64,000 nt of DNA from Ahrensia kielensis DSM 5890 (GTDB lineage: Bacteria > Pseudomonadota > Alphaproteobacteria > Rhizobiales > Rhizobiaceae), in NCBI RefSeq assembly GCF_000374465.1, contig NZ_KB894532.1, positions 62,001-126,000 of the forward strand, written 5' to 3'. Shown one piece after another: positions 15,877-23,648 of this stretch. Within the stretch, counting starts at the first letter, position 1, and the number at the start of each line of letters is the position of its first letter. The notes under the pieces are model-generated. The model had not been told where the DNA came from, did no database searches, and saw only the letters and a list, made by a program, of their open reading frames with translations. The position numbers and the translations under genes are program-made.

Positions 15877-16309
15877 TTAAATATTCCTGAAAAACTTTTG
15901 CAGCTTTTTGCAAGATTGCAGGGTCTGCTTTGTCTTTTTTCTTTGAAGGGTTACAAGCCGTGGCCAAAAACGTACGCCGGCCACCAATGGAAGTTTCGGC
16001 ACCATAAAGCCGGAATTGATATGATTTAAACTCATATATAAATACGGTATCGTTATGGCCTACCGATATTCTAGTTTGCGGTTTGTACATACTTGTACCA
16101 AGGCCTGTCGGACCAACCTCCGCGTACCTGCCGAGATATCGCGTGATTGTGCGCTCATGCCTAATACTTGTGGTGTCCTCATTGCGCTCAGCCTTTTCCC
16201 TTAATTTATCAAGCTCACTTAACGCTTCACCAATACAAATTACATCACCGAAAGCGCCAGACACTATCAGTCGTCCTTCTAATTTCTTGGTGCTCGACTT
16301 TCGGCTCAA
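15869..16309 (-). CDS. Candidate RelE/HigB (Gp49)-like toxin, first gene of TAC operon
   Basis: 146 residues, starting at TTG (the only start codon in frame before an upstream stop). The C-terminal half looks like the core of RelE/Gp49 ribonuclease toxins: 'TVFIYEFKSYQFRLYGAET' (strands), then 'RRTFLATACNPSKKKDKADPAILQKAAKVFQEYL', like 'ill.gf.KK..k.p..ei..A.....dY' of HigB. The N-terminal ~85 residues are longer than in usual HigB and not recognised. The family call rests on this weak pattern plus the position directly upstream of, and overlapping, the antitoxin. If it is a toxin, it would cleave mRNA at the ribosome. The alternative is an unrelated effector. Confidence 0.62.
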   Translation of the reverse strand: MSRKSSTKKLEGRLIVSGAFGDVICIGEALSELDKLREKAERNEDTTSIRHERTITRYLGRYAEVGPTGLGTSMYKPQTRISVGHNDTVFIYEFKSYQFRLYGAETSIGGRRTFLATACNPSKKKDKADPAILQKAAKVFQEYLNG

Positions 16310-16332
16310 TATCTTTTCTTACACTGCAATAG

Positions 16333-16348
16333 TTAAGTTATAACTAAA
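16333..16348. promoter_or_regulatory. Palindromic operator candidate of the TAC operon
   Basis: TTAAGTTATAACTAAA contains the perfect 10-bp palindrome AGTTATAACT (16336-16345); 14 of 16 positions are symmetric. On the minus strand it contains TATAAC, a possible -10 box, about 25-30 bases ahead of the TTG start at 16309. No convincing -35 box was found. The position fits antitoxin autorepression. Confidence 0.5.
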
Positions 16349-17174
16349 CTCATTTCAATCGGTACCATGATCAATTCTATCCTTCAACCCCAAATTTAAA
16401 TCACTTTACAGTGAAGCAACTTGAGTTGGATGAATGCATAATTTCAATTTTAACACCCGCATCTTGAAACCAATTACTTATTATAAGAATTCTCTGATCT
16501 TAATGAGACTTATCACAAAAAACTTATCCAACGCCCCCACCCGATCAGCTGCGCTGCGCTTGCTTCTCGTGCCTCCCCCGCCAGCGGGAGGAGGCAAAAC
16601 CCTTCTCCGTCATTCTAGGCTTTAATTAAAACAAGCGCAGCGCCGTTGATAGAATCCATTCCGTGATGGTGGCGAAGCAAACAGTTCTCACAGAACAAAC
16701 ACCTAAGCGAAGTTCACGGAATGGATCATTCCACGGCGCTCCGCTTGTTCTAGGTCAAGCCCGAGCATGACAGTGCGTGTGGTGGATGTCGGCGCCTCTA
16801 TCTCTCCCCTCGTGGGAGAGAAAGTGTTTTCCTTGGCTTGCGAAGCACAGCGAGCAAGTCATTGGAAAATACAAGAGAGGGGGCTGCGGTGTGAGGCGTA
16901 GATTGCAACCTTAGTAATTGGATACATACCCCCTCACTTGTAAAAACATAAGACTTAGCTAGAGCTAAGACTTTGTTTTTACTTTCTCTCCCGCCAAGCG
17001 CTGCACGACAGGTGTATTGCGAAGCAATCACCGAGAGTGGGGAGAGATAAACGCCCTCACCCGACCTCGCTTCGCTCGCCCACCCTCTCCCGCAGGCAGG
17101 AGAGGGAAACAAATAAACTTATCCACCCCCACAGACCTTGCCCGCATAATCGGCGCGAAGAAAACGAGGGCGAT
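16349..17174. other. Repeat-rich gene-free region
   Basis: No credible gene. It holds repeat copy B (16609-16771) and several inverted repeats of a second type built on CCTCTCCC/GGGAGAGG: around 16571-16595, 16800-16820 (TCTCTCCC..GGGAGAGA) and 17089-17112 (CCCTCTCC..GGAGAGGG). Conceptual translations here give the familiar 'SPACGRGWASEARSGEG' pattern of such repeats and not real proteins. The left end (16349-16608) is AT-rich and includes the upstream side of the TAC promoter. Confidence 0.7.
16609..16771. repeat. Dispersed palindromic repeat, copy B (with extra inverted arms)
   Basis: Begins GTCATTCTAGGC and ends GCATGAC. ATCCATTCCGTGA and TCACGGAATGGAT form a long-range inverted repeat, as in copy C. 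This copy carries an extra pair of inverted arms, ACAAGCGCAGCGCCGT near 16631 and ACGGCGCTCCGCTTGT near 16733 (one mismatch), which carry the same motif as the uvrB repeats. Confidence 0.85.
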
Positions 17175-17807
17175 ATGGACTGGCAAGGGGCGATCAATGT
17201 AAACCGTGAAGCGTTGCAGCGCATTATCGCCGTGTTGTTCACCATGGCGGGGGTGGCAACCGCACCATTGCCGCGCGGCGTGCGTCTGCCCCTGCTGCGC
17301 GTATTGCGTCCTGCTGAATCCGCTGTGCGGCGGCTGATCGTGATTGCTGCGCGCGGTATCAACGTCAAACTGCAAAACCGCGCTGCGCCAGACTTTTCCA
17401 AATTGTCGCGTAAGACCGATCACGTACCGAGTTTTGCACTGTTTGATCGCCGCAAGCGCTTTGCTGAAAAGCGCGCAGCGCTTCTGCCCCATAAGGGCGT
17501 GCCGCGCCTGACCATCTGGAATGCGCCAAAATCCATCGTGGCACCCACAACACGCGGTGACCATGAAGCGCGGGTGATGCTTCGCCTCAAAGCGCTGCAA
17601 AATGCGCTGAATGATTTGCCCAAACAGGCACAGCGCTTGGCGCGTCATCAGGCGCGCCGTTCAACGCTGCCTGCTGGTCCCAAATGCGTGGGGCCGCTGC
17701 GGCCCGGCTATCCACCCGCCCACAAAAAGCGTGCCGACCATGCGGTCGATTTTATTTTGCGTGAGTGTCACGCATTGGCCATGCAGGCGCGCGCGGCACC
17801 AACATGA
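17175..17807 (+). CDS. Conserved-looking hypothetical protein
   Basis: About 210 residues from MDWQGAINVNREALQRI, preceded by GAGGG four bases upstream; the longer open frame starts in repeat DNA and is rejected. The N-terminal part has a hydrophobic helix 'ALQRIIAVLFTMAGVATA' and the rest is basic and Arg/Pro-rich, with no motif that I recognise. Strong third-position GC and an unbroken frame argue that it is real, even though several shadow frames are open on both strands. It sits between two repeat-rich stretches and has no operon partner. A single membrane anchor is possible. Confidence 0.65.
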   Translation: MDWQGAINVNREALQRIIAVLFTMAGVATAPLPRGVRLPLLRVLRPAESAVRRLIVIAARGINVKLQNRAAPDFSKLSRKTDHVPSFALFDRRKRFAEKRAALLPHKGVPRLTIWNAPKSIVAPTTRGDHEARVMLRLKALQNALNDLPKQAQRLARHQARRSTLPAGPKCVGPLRPGYPPAHKKRADHAVDFILRECHALAMQARAAPT

Positions 17808-17884
17808 TGGAATATTTGAAACTTATTATCTTGCAACTTTCTGCCAAGCGGGAGGACGTTCACCCATGCGTAATTCAAAACGCC

Positions 17885-18005
17885 GTCATTCTAGGCTTAA
17901 AGCCTAGAATCCATTCCGTGATGCCAATGAAGGACATATTTCTATCAGAACAAACACCTCAGCGAAGTTCACGGAATGGATACTCGGGTCAAGCCCGAGC
18001 ATGAC
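17885..18005. repeat. Dispersed palindromic repeat, copy C (complete)
   Basis: GTCAT at one end and ATGAC at the other. Left hairpin TTCTAGGCTTAAAGCCTAGAA (perfect palindrome), right hairpin CTCGGG/CCCGAG, and between them the inverted pair ATCCATTCCGTGA ... TCACGGAATGGAT. GCC stands just outside both ends, which may be a short target duplication. The structure is that of a small non-autonomous palindromic element. Confidence 0.85.
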
Positions 18006-18109
18006 GCCACTTTCCACACATCCGCCACAATTCGTTCAGCTTCAGTTCAGACTAGAATTAGTAATGTGCAATCATCGAAGAGGCACACTAAGCCCTCTCA
18101 AGGAGAACA

Positions 18110-18649
18110 ATGATGAAAGCTGTAAAAACATCCCTCGCCGCATTAGCGGTTGCTTCAACGACCCTCGTGCCAATGGCCACATCCGCGCAAGCCGGAGAGC
18201 GCGGCTTTGCCCGCTATGAAGGTCAGCGCATTCAACATTGCGGTCCGCGTGATCGCCATTGCCGCAATGATGTCCGTGTTCGTGACCGTCATCGCCCTGA
18301 TAAAGTGATCGTCAAACGCCGCGACAATAGCGGTAACATTGCAGCAGGCGTGCTTTTGGGTGTCGTTGGCGGTGTGATTTTGAACGAAGTGGTGCGTAGC
18401 AACCAGCAGCCGACCTATGTGCGTCCGCAGCCGCAATATCGTGCGCCGACCCATAACAGCAATGTCTATCCGCCAGCACCAAGCCGGTCTCAGCCGCGTG
18501 TTGTTCAATATGAAGGCGGCTATGCCTCATTGGAGCCGTGGACAGCAGGTTGGTATGAATATTGCGACGATCGCTACCGTTCGTTCAATGCCAAAACCGG
18601 CACCTATCGCGGCTATGATGGCAAAGACCATTTCTGCGTCGCAAGATAA
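18110..18649 (+). CDS. BA14K-family secreted protein
   Basis: 179 residues. Signal peptide (MMKAVKTSLAALAVASTTLVPMATSAQA), a basic stretch, a Gly/Val-rich helix 'GNIAAGVLLGVVGGVILNEVV' that could insert in a membrane, a Pro/Gln/Tyr-rich linker, and the C-terminal BA14K motif 'WYEYCDDRYRSFNAKTGTYRGYDGKDHFC' split over residues 148-177, with two conserved Cys. BA14K is a Brucella immunoreactive protein with reported lectin-like properties; here it is probably an outer-envelope protein. AAGGAG lies before the first ATG (the second ATG at 18113 has slightly better spacing). A strong terminator follows. Confidence 0.9.
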   Translation: MMKAVKTSLAALAVASTTLVPMATSAQAGERGFARYEGQRIQHCGPRDRHCRNDVRVRDRHRPDKVIVKRRDNSGNIAAGVLLGVVGGVILNEVVRSNQQPTYVRPQPQYRAPTHNSNVYPPAPSRSQPRVVQYEGGYASLEPWTAGWYEYCDDRYRSFNAKTGTYRGYDGKDHFCVAR

Positions 18650-18699
18650 GTCGATAAAAGAACAAACTAATCCACCGCGTGCGTGTGGGTGCTAGGGTG

Positions 18700-18730
18700 G
18701 ACCCGGGACGCGAGTCTCGGGTCTTTTTTT
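18700..18730 (+). terminator. Rho-independent terminator after BA14K gene
   Basis: GACCCGGGAC (18700-18709) pairs with GTCTCGGGTC (18714-18723) around a 4-nt loop, then seven T. It also lies at the end of the convergent MBL gene. Confidence 0.9.
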
Positions 18731-18734
18731 GCGC

Positions 18735-19376
18735 CTATTTCAGGAAAGGATTATTGCGCCGCTCTTCGCCGATTTTGCCGCCCGGTCCGTGGCCGCAAAT
18801 AAAGCCAACATCATCGCCAAGCGGCAGGACTTTGGTTTTAATCGAGTTGATCAGCGCTTCGTGATTGCCGCCCGGCAAATCGGTTCGCCCGATAGAACCG
18901 GCAAACAAAACATCGCCCACATGGGCAAAGGCCGCCGCTTCATTGTAGAAGATCACATGGCCCGGCGCGTGTCCGGGGCAATGATAAACGGCAAATTCAT
19001 GGGCACCGAAGGCAAGCGTGTCGTCTTCCTCAAGCCAGCGATCCGGCACCGCATTACGCACCGTTGCAACGCCAAACATTTGGGCTTGTTTTTCCAGCGC
19101 TTCTAAAAGCGGCAAGTCATCCTTATGCGGCCCGATAATATCGACGCCGAGCGCGTCTTTCAAATCCATCGCCCCGCCCGCATGATCGATATGGCCGTGG
19201 GTCAACCAAATCGCTTCGATTTCAAGACCTTGCTCCTTGATCGCACTTTGAATTTTCTCGACATCGCCGCCCGGATCAATCACCACGCCGCGCTTGGTTT
19301 CGCTATCGAACAAAATCGTGCAATTTTGCTGGAAGGAAGTCACCGGCACGATAATGCCCTGCAATTGGCCGCTCAT
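18735..19376 (-). CDS. MBL-fold metallo-hydrolase, glyoxalase II-like (YcbL type)
   Basis: A 213-residue metallo-beta-lactamase fold enzyme with 'THGHIDHAGG' (metal site HxHxDH), 'CPGHAPGHV' (third-strand His), 'GDVLFAGSIGRTDLPGG' (bridging Asp) and 'CGHGPGG' (last His). The short C terminus, without the glutathione-binding helical domain, places it with YcbL-type glyoxalase II-like hydrolases, which act on thioesters such as S-lactoylglutathione in vitro. Cytosolic. GAGGAGC stands well spaced before the ATG. It faces the BA14K gene, with the terminator between them. Confidence 0.92.
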   Translation of the reverse strand: MSGQLQGIIVPVTSFQQNCTILFDSETKRGVVIDPGGDVEKIQSAIKEQGLEIEAIWLTHGHIDHAGGAMDLKDALGVDIIGPHKDDLPLLEALEKQAQMFGVATVRNAVPDRWLEEDDTLAFGAHEFAVYHCPGHAPGHVIFYNEAAAFAHVGDVLFAGSIGRTDLPGGNHEALINSIKTKVLPLGDDVGFICGHGPGGKIGEERRNNPFLK

Positions 19377-19439
19377 ATTTTGCTCCTCATTTTATATTCT
19401 TATGCAACAGCTTCCAGCACCGCGTAAACTGCGGGCAAT

Positions 19440-19466
19440 AAAAAAGGCAGCCCGAAAGCTGCCTTT
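19440..19466 (-). terminator. Rho-independent terminator after Gly-rich protein gene
   Basis: On the minus strand AAAGGCAGC pairs with GCTGCCTTT (arms 19458-19466 and 19443-19451), continuing into a run of six T. Confidence 0.88.
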
Positions 19467-19487
19467 GTATTCATTTCTGCAAGCAGA

Positions 19488-19799
19488 TTATTTTTTGCCG
19501 AGGAACTGGCCAGCAAGGGCAGTTAGCACACCGCCGCCAACAGCGCCGCCGCCAACATTACCGAGCAAAGCACCAATATCCATGCCGCCCATCATACCGC
19601 CCATTGCGTCGCCGCCAGCAGCACCCGTTGCGCTACCAAGGATTGCGCCCAAAGCAGAGCCACCAGCAATACCGCCAAGGCCGCCAGCAAGCAGCTTAGG
19701 CAACACGCTCATAGCAACGTTTTTAAGCAGTCCACCAGCAACGCCGCCGCCGACCATGCCAGATATAGCTTGGATAATAATTGGAATTAAAGCTTCCAT
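19488..19799 (-). CDS. Small Gly/Ala-rich membrane protein
   Basis: A 103-residue protein made of Gly/Ala/Leu/Met with glycine-zipper patterns: 'GMVGGGVAGGLLKNV', 'GGLGGIAGGSALGAILGSATGAAGGDAMGGMMGGM', 'GNVGGGAVGGGVLTALAGQFLGKK'. There is no N-terminal Lys/Arg signal, yet nearly the whole chain could form two or three membrane-spanning helices or a pore-like oligomer. Function unknown. The frame is well supported by its own terminator. Low complexity makes homology calls unreliable. Confidence 0.75.
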   Translation of the reverse strand: MEALIPIIIQAISGMVGGGVAGGLLKNVAMSVLPKLLAGGLGGIAGGSALGAILGSATGAAGGDAMGGMMGGMDIGALLGNVGGGAVGGGVLTALAGQFLGKK

Positions 19800-19909
19800 A
19801 GTCTTGTCCCATCAATAATTTTTGCCGTGGCTGAGTAAAACCGCCACATAAGACATCACAAACCCGCCATTAACGAATTGTCAACGGAAAACGCAATCTA
19901 GCACAAGCT

Positions 19910-19946
19910 GCCCACAGTAGAGTTTGGCTCTCTTTCAACTGTGGGC
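19910..19946. repeat. Long inverted repeat downstream of ilvE
   Basis: GCCCACAGT (19910-19918) and ACTGTGGGC (19938-19946) are perfect complements; a smaller AGAG/CTCT stem nests inside. It lies 14 bases past the ilvE stop and may be its terminator, but no T-run follows on the minus strand. Confidence 0.55.
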
Positions 19947-19959
19947 AAGTATTTTGACT

Positions 19960-20853
19960 TTATTCAGCAGCTTTTACAGCAGCTGGATTTACTAAGGTCG
20001 TATAATCGTTCATCAAAGTTTCAGTGATAGAGCCTGGAACAAAGCGATCAGCGCCAATCTCAGAAACTGGCGTAATTTCTGCCGCAGTACCAGTCAAGAA
20101 ACACTGCTCAAAGCTTGAAAGCTCATCAGGCATGATCGTGCGTTCGATAACCTTAATGCCGCGATCTTTCGCCAATCCGATGACCGTGCGCCGTGTGATA
20201 CCATCAAGGAAGCAGTCTGGCGTTGGTGTATGAATTTCACCGTCTTTTATGAAGAAAATATTCGCGCCAGTAGCTTCTGCAACATGTCCGCGCCAATCAA
20301 GCATCATCGCATCGGCATAGCCTTTGGCTTCGGCTGCATGTTTAGAGATTGTGCAGATCATATAAACGCCCGCAGCCTTTGCCTTACAAGGCGCGGTTGC
20401 TGGATCTGGACGACGATATTCTGCAACATCAAGGCGAACACCTTTGAGTTTTTCTGCAGGCGAGAAATAGCTTGGCCACTCCCAAATCGCGATTGCGAGA
20501 TTGATTTTATTCGACTGAGCCGAAATGCCCATCATCTCAGAACCACGCCACGCGACCGGACGCACATACGCATCCTTCAAGCCTTGCTTATTCAGCAAGC
20601 CAACACATGCATCGTCGATTTCCTGAACGGAATAAGGGATTTTGAAGCCAAGAATTTCAGCTGATTTATGCAAGCGCTCATTATGCTCGGTCATTTTGAA
20701 AATATTTCCGCCATAAGCGCGCTCACCTTCAAAAACAGAGCTCGCATAATGCAAACCGTGTGTGAGAACATGAACTTTAGCATCTGCCCATTTGACATAT
20801 TCATCGTTCATCCAGATGTGGCCGCCTAACTTATCGAATGGAACACTTGCCAT
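19960..20853 (-). CDS. ilvE: Branched-chain amino acid aminotransferase
   Basis: 297 residues, a fold-type IV PLP enzyme that interconverts Leu, Ile and Val with their 2-oxo acids, using glutamate. The PLP Lys is probably Lys159 in 'KAAGVYMICTISK'; 'EATGANIF' (193-200) carries the Glu that contacts the pyridine nitrogen, and 'FEGERAYGG' and 'LDGITRRTV' are other family blocks. Length is normal. It is divergent from a MarR-type regulator, with a perfect inverted repeat between them (20911-20937) that overlaps a TTGACA box on the ilvE strand, so control by that regulator is plausible. Confidence 0.95.
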   Translation of the reverse strand: MASVPFDKLGGHIWMNDEYVKWADAKVHVLTHGLHYASSVFEGERAYGGNIFKMTEHNERLHKSAEILGFKIPYSVQEIDDACVGLLNKQGLKDAYVRPVAWRGSEMMGISAQSNKINLAIAIWEWPSYFSPAEKLKGVRLDVAEYRRPDPATAPCKAKAAGVYMICTISKHAAEAKGYADAMMLDWRGHVAEATGANIFFIKDGEIHTPTPDCFLDGITRRTVIGLAKDRGIKVIERTIMPDELSSFEQCFLTGTAAEITPVSEIGADRFVPGSITETLMNDYTTLVNPAAVKAAE

Positions 20854-20910
20854 TTGTCTTTTCCCGTCATTATTTGTGAGTCATTGGAAATGACGGTTAC
20901 ACCGCGCCGA

Positions 20911-20937
20911 AATTATGTCAATATGGCTGACATAATT
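20911..20937. promoter_or_regulatory. Perfect inverted repeat between ilvE and MarR gene
   Basis: AATTATGTCA (20911-20920) and TGACATAATT (20928-20937) are exact complements with a 7-base spacer. On the ilvE strand the arm includes TTGACA (20916-20921). The size and symmetry fit a MarR-family dimer site; binding by the adjacent MarR gene product is inferred. Confidence 0.72.
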
Positions 20938-20965
20938 TAAATTTAAAAAACAGTGTGCAGTCATT

Positions 20966-21439
20966 ATGCCGACGATTTTCGATAAAGATGCCAGAGATCC
21001 CTCAAAAATCAACACGATAATTGAACTCTTGTTCTTTGCTTATCGAGATTTTATCGCAGACCCTGACGAGATTTTAAGTGCACTGGGTTTTGGACGTGCG
21101 CATCACCGTGTGCTACATTTCGTCGACCGCAAGCAAGGGCTAACAGTTGCTGAACTGCTTGATCTTTTAGGCATTACAAAGCAAAGCTTAGCGCGAGTTC
21201 TCAAACAATTGGTCGATGGCGGTTATATCGAACAACGCGAAGGGCCAAGCGACCGCAGGCAGCGCGAACTATACTTAACCGATATGGGCGCATTGTTGAT
21301 TGAGGATCTCAGAAGGCCACAGTCTCGCCGCATATGCGAAGCATTGGCAAGTTCGGGCCACGGGGAGGACGATGCGATCAGGTTCCTATCTTCAATGATT
21401 GGACCCAATGCAAAGCATCAAATAGAAACACTGGAATAG
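20966..21439 (+). CDS. MarR-family transcriptional regulator (PetP-like)
   Basis: 157 residues with a winged helix: 'ALGFGRAHHRVLHFVDRKQGLTVAELLDLLGITKQSLARVLKQLVDGGYIEQREGPSDRRQRELYLTDMG', where 'DRRQRELYLT' is the MarR wing. There is no Shine-Dalgarno site before the ATG, so the message might be leaderless or the start misplaced. It is followed closely by an OmpR-type regulator and a histidine kinase. In Rhodobacter capsulatus a MarR/OmpR pair, petP-petR, has the same composition; that this is the equivalent is a guess from layout. It probably binds the palindrome at 20911-20937. Confidence 0.88.
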   Translation: MPTIFDKDARDPSKINTIIELLFFAYRDFIADPDEILSALGFGRAHHRVLHFVDRKQGLTVAELLDLLGITKQSLARVLKQLVDGGYIEQREGPSDRRQRELYLTDMGALLIEDLRRPQSRRICEALASSGHGEDDAIRFLSSMIGPNAKHQIETLE

Positions 21440-21465
21440 GGCTATTCCAAGCGAAAGGTTATCTG

Positions 21466-22179
21466 ATGGCAGAACCAATTACGACCAGTCCACTTGACGA
21501 TGAAGCCCACCACATTCTTATCGTTGATGATGATACGCGTATTCGCGAGCTGCTAACGGAGTTTTTGTCACGCAATAATTATCGAGTGACAGCGGCAGAA
21601 AGTGCTGCCGATGCGCGCCGCAAAATGATTGGGCTAGAATTCGACCTGCTGATTTTAGACGTTATGATGCCAGGCGAAGACGGCGTGACATTTGCCCGTG
21701 CCATGCGCGAAGAACTCCGCGATGTACCCATCTTGATGCTCACCGCACGTTCTGACACAGAGCAGCGCATTGAAGGCCTTGCCGCTGGCGCTGATGATTA
21801 CCTGCCAAAACCATTTGATCCACGCGAGCTTTTGCTGCGGGTATCCAACATTGTCCGGCGCACCGCAGCAACTGAATTGCCCGCAATTGAACAGGTGGTT
21901 TTTGGTCCCTACTCTTTCTTTATCAGCAAGCGAGAGCTGAAGAAAAATGGCGAACCGGTTAAGCTGACAGACCGCGAGCGCAATATTATGGTTCGGTTTG
22001 CAAATACGCCCGGTGACACGATACCGCGCCATGAACTTGTTGAAGATGCCACTGAAATCGGCGAACGTACAATTGATGTACAGATCAATCGCCTGCGCCG
22101 AAAAGTTGAAGATGATCCAGCCAACCCGCGCTATCTTCAAACTGTGCGCGGAATAGGCTACCGTCTTTGCATTGAGTAA
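21466..22179 (+). CDS. OmpR-family response regulator (PetR-like)
   Basis: About 237 residues from MAEPITTSP; the frame is open further upstream but that part overlaps the MarR gene and GAAAGG precedes this ATG. The receiver domain has 'ILIVDDDTR' acidic residues, the phospho-acceptor Asp65 in 'LILDVMMPGEDG', and Lys in 'YLPKPFDPREL'. The DNA-binding winged helix (about 135-236) ends with 'TIDVQINRLRRKVEDDPANPRYLQTVRGIGYRL'. It presumably receives phosphate from the kinase encoded 41 bases downstream. The name PetR-like rests on neighbours only. Confidence 0.93.
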   Translation: MAEPITTSPLDDEAHHILIVDDDTRIRELLTEFLSRNNYRVTAAESAADARRKMIGLEFDLLILDVMMPGEDGVTFARAMREELRDVPILMLTARSDTEQRIEGLAAGADDYLPKPFDPRELLLRVSNIVRRTAATELPAIEQVVFGPYSFFISKRELKKNGEPVKLTDRERNIMVRFANTPGDTIPRHELVEDATEIGERTIDVQINRLRRKVEDDPANPRYLQTVRGIGYRLCIE

Positions 22180-22220
22180 AGACTGAGAACCTCTGATCAA
22201 AACTGGAACACTGCGGCGCA

Positions 22221-23642
22221 ATGACTGATACCACGACACCTCCTGCTGCGCCGCACCACCAGCGCCCATTTTCGGTGCGCATCAAGCGTATTGCGCGCTA
22301 TAGCCTGATACGTCTGCGCCAATGGTCCTCAAGGCTCACTCTATCATTGCCACGCGGACTATATGCCCGCTCGTTGATTATCATCATTGCGCCCATGGTG
22401 TTACTGCAGTCCGTGGTAGCTTTCGTGTTTATGGAAAGACACTGGCAAACAGTGACGCAGCGCCTTTCCACCGCCGTTACCCGTGACATCGCGGCGATCA
22501 TAGAAATTGTTGATACCTATCCGGACGATGAAAACTATCTCAATGTCATAACGCTGGCCCGTGAGAAGCTCGCTCTTAACATCGCCATTCTGCCGCCTGA
22601 TCCTTTGCCCGGCCCAGCTCCAAAACCGTTCTTCTCCATTCTTGACAGTATTTTAAGCCAAGAAATCACCAACCAGATCGGCAAGCCTTTCTGGATTGAT
22701 ACGGTGGGCAATTCAAATCTGGTCGAAATTCGCATTCAGCTCGAAGATAAAGTGCTGCGCGTATTTGCCAAACGAAGCCAAGCCTATGCTTCCAACACCC
22801 ATATTTTCCTGTTGTGGATGGTGGCGACATCGCTGGTGCTGCTGTTCATCGCGATCTTGTTCTTACGCAATCAGATACGCCCTATTCAGCGGCTTGCCGA
22901 TGCAGCCGATGATTTTGGTAAGGGTCGTCCGCTACCAGCAGATTTTCGCCCGCGCGGCGCCATTGAGGTTCGCAGGGCCGGTCTGGCCTTTATCAAAATG
23001 CGTGAGCGCATTGAAAAGCAGATCGAACAACGCACCGAGATGCTTGCCGGTGTGAGCCATGATTTACGCACCATCCTCACCCGCTTCAAACTGCAATTGG
23101 CATTGCAGGAACCATCAAAAGAGATTGATGCGCTGGAGAAGGATATCGCTGATATGCAGTCAATGCTGGAAGGCTATATGGATTTTGCTAAAAGCGAAGT
23201 CGAAGAAGAAACAGGCGAAGTCGATTTAGCCGCGCTAATTGCAGCATTCGAAGATGAGGCAAAAATACGTAAACACCGGATGAAAACGAATATTGTAGGC
23301 CGGAAGGATATCGTGGTGCGTCCCGTTGCCTTTCAAAGGCTTCTGGAAAACCTCATCTCCAATTCTTTTCGCTATGCGAGCCGCACAGAAATTGTTGCCC
23401 GCAATGCAAAAGGCCGCCTGACGCTTTTTATTGACGATAATGGCCCCGGCATTCCTGAAGACAAACGCGAAGAAGTGTTTAAACCATTCTACCGCCTTGA
23501 TGAGGCGCGCAACCTAGATGAATCCGGCACAGGCCTTGGTCTTGCCATTGCACGCGATATTGCGCGCAAGCATGGCGGAAACATCACTTTGGATGACAGC
23601 ACGCTTGGCGGGCTTCAAGTGATTGTCGATATTCCTGTCTGA
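22221..23642 (+). CDS. Sensor histidine kinase, EnvZ-like layout
   Basis: 473 residues. Membrane helices at about 50-70 and 194-215 enclose a periplasmic loop of ~125 residues; then HAMP ('NQIRPIQRLADAADDFGKGRPLP'), the HisKA box with His280 in 'GVSHDLRTILTRFKL', and the HATPase with N box 'LENLISNSFRYA', G1 'DDNGPGIPEDKREEVFKPF' and G2 'SGTGLGLAIARDI'. It autophosphorylates and passes phosphate to the regulator upstream. The signal is unknown. The start has only a weak ribosome site. It faces csaA: the genes end 6 bases apart. Confidence 0.94.
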   Translation: MTDTTTPPAAPHHQRPFSVRIKRIARYSLIRLRQWSSRLTLSLPRGLYARSLIIIIAPMVLLQSVVAFVFMERHWQTVTQRLSTAVTRDIAAIIEIVDTYPDDENYLNVITLAREKLALNIAILPPDPLPGPAPKPFFSILDSILSQEITNQIGKPFWIDTVGNSNLVEIRIQLEDKVLRVFAKRSQAYASNTHIFLLWMVATSLVLLFIAILFLRNQIRPIQRLADAADDFGKGRPLPADFRPRGAIEVRRAGLAFIKMRERIEKQIEQRTEMLAGVSHDLRTILTRFKLQLALQEPSKEIDALEKDIADMQSMLEGYMDFAKSEVEEETGEVDLAALIAAFEDEAKIRKHRMKTNIVGRKDIVVRPVAFQRLLENLISNSFRYASRTEIVARNAKGRLTLFIDDNGPGIPEDKREEVFKPFYRLDEARNLDESGTGLGLAIARDIARKHGGNITLDDSTLGGLQVIVDIPV

Positions 23643-23648
23643 TTGCGT

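Noticed and set aside
14919-16309. Possibility that the SecB-like gene is the cell's main SecB
   Set aside because: It lacks the usual length and acidic C terminus of housekeeping SecB and sits in an operon with an antitoxin.
16798-17112. Minus-strand frame giving 'SPACGRGWASEARSGEG'
   Set aside because: This is the typical translation of CTCTCCC/GGGAGAG repeats, not a gene.
17028-17648. Minus-strand 206-codon frame opposite the hypothetical gene at 17175
   Set aside because: It extends into repeats, has no ribosome site, and the plus-strand frame has a better start and composition.
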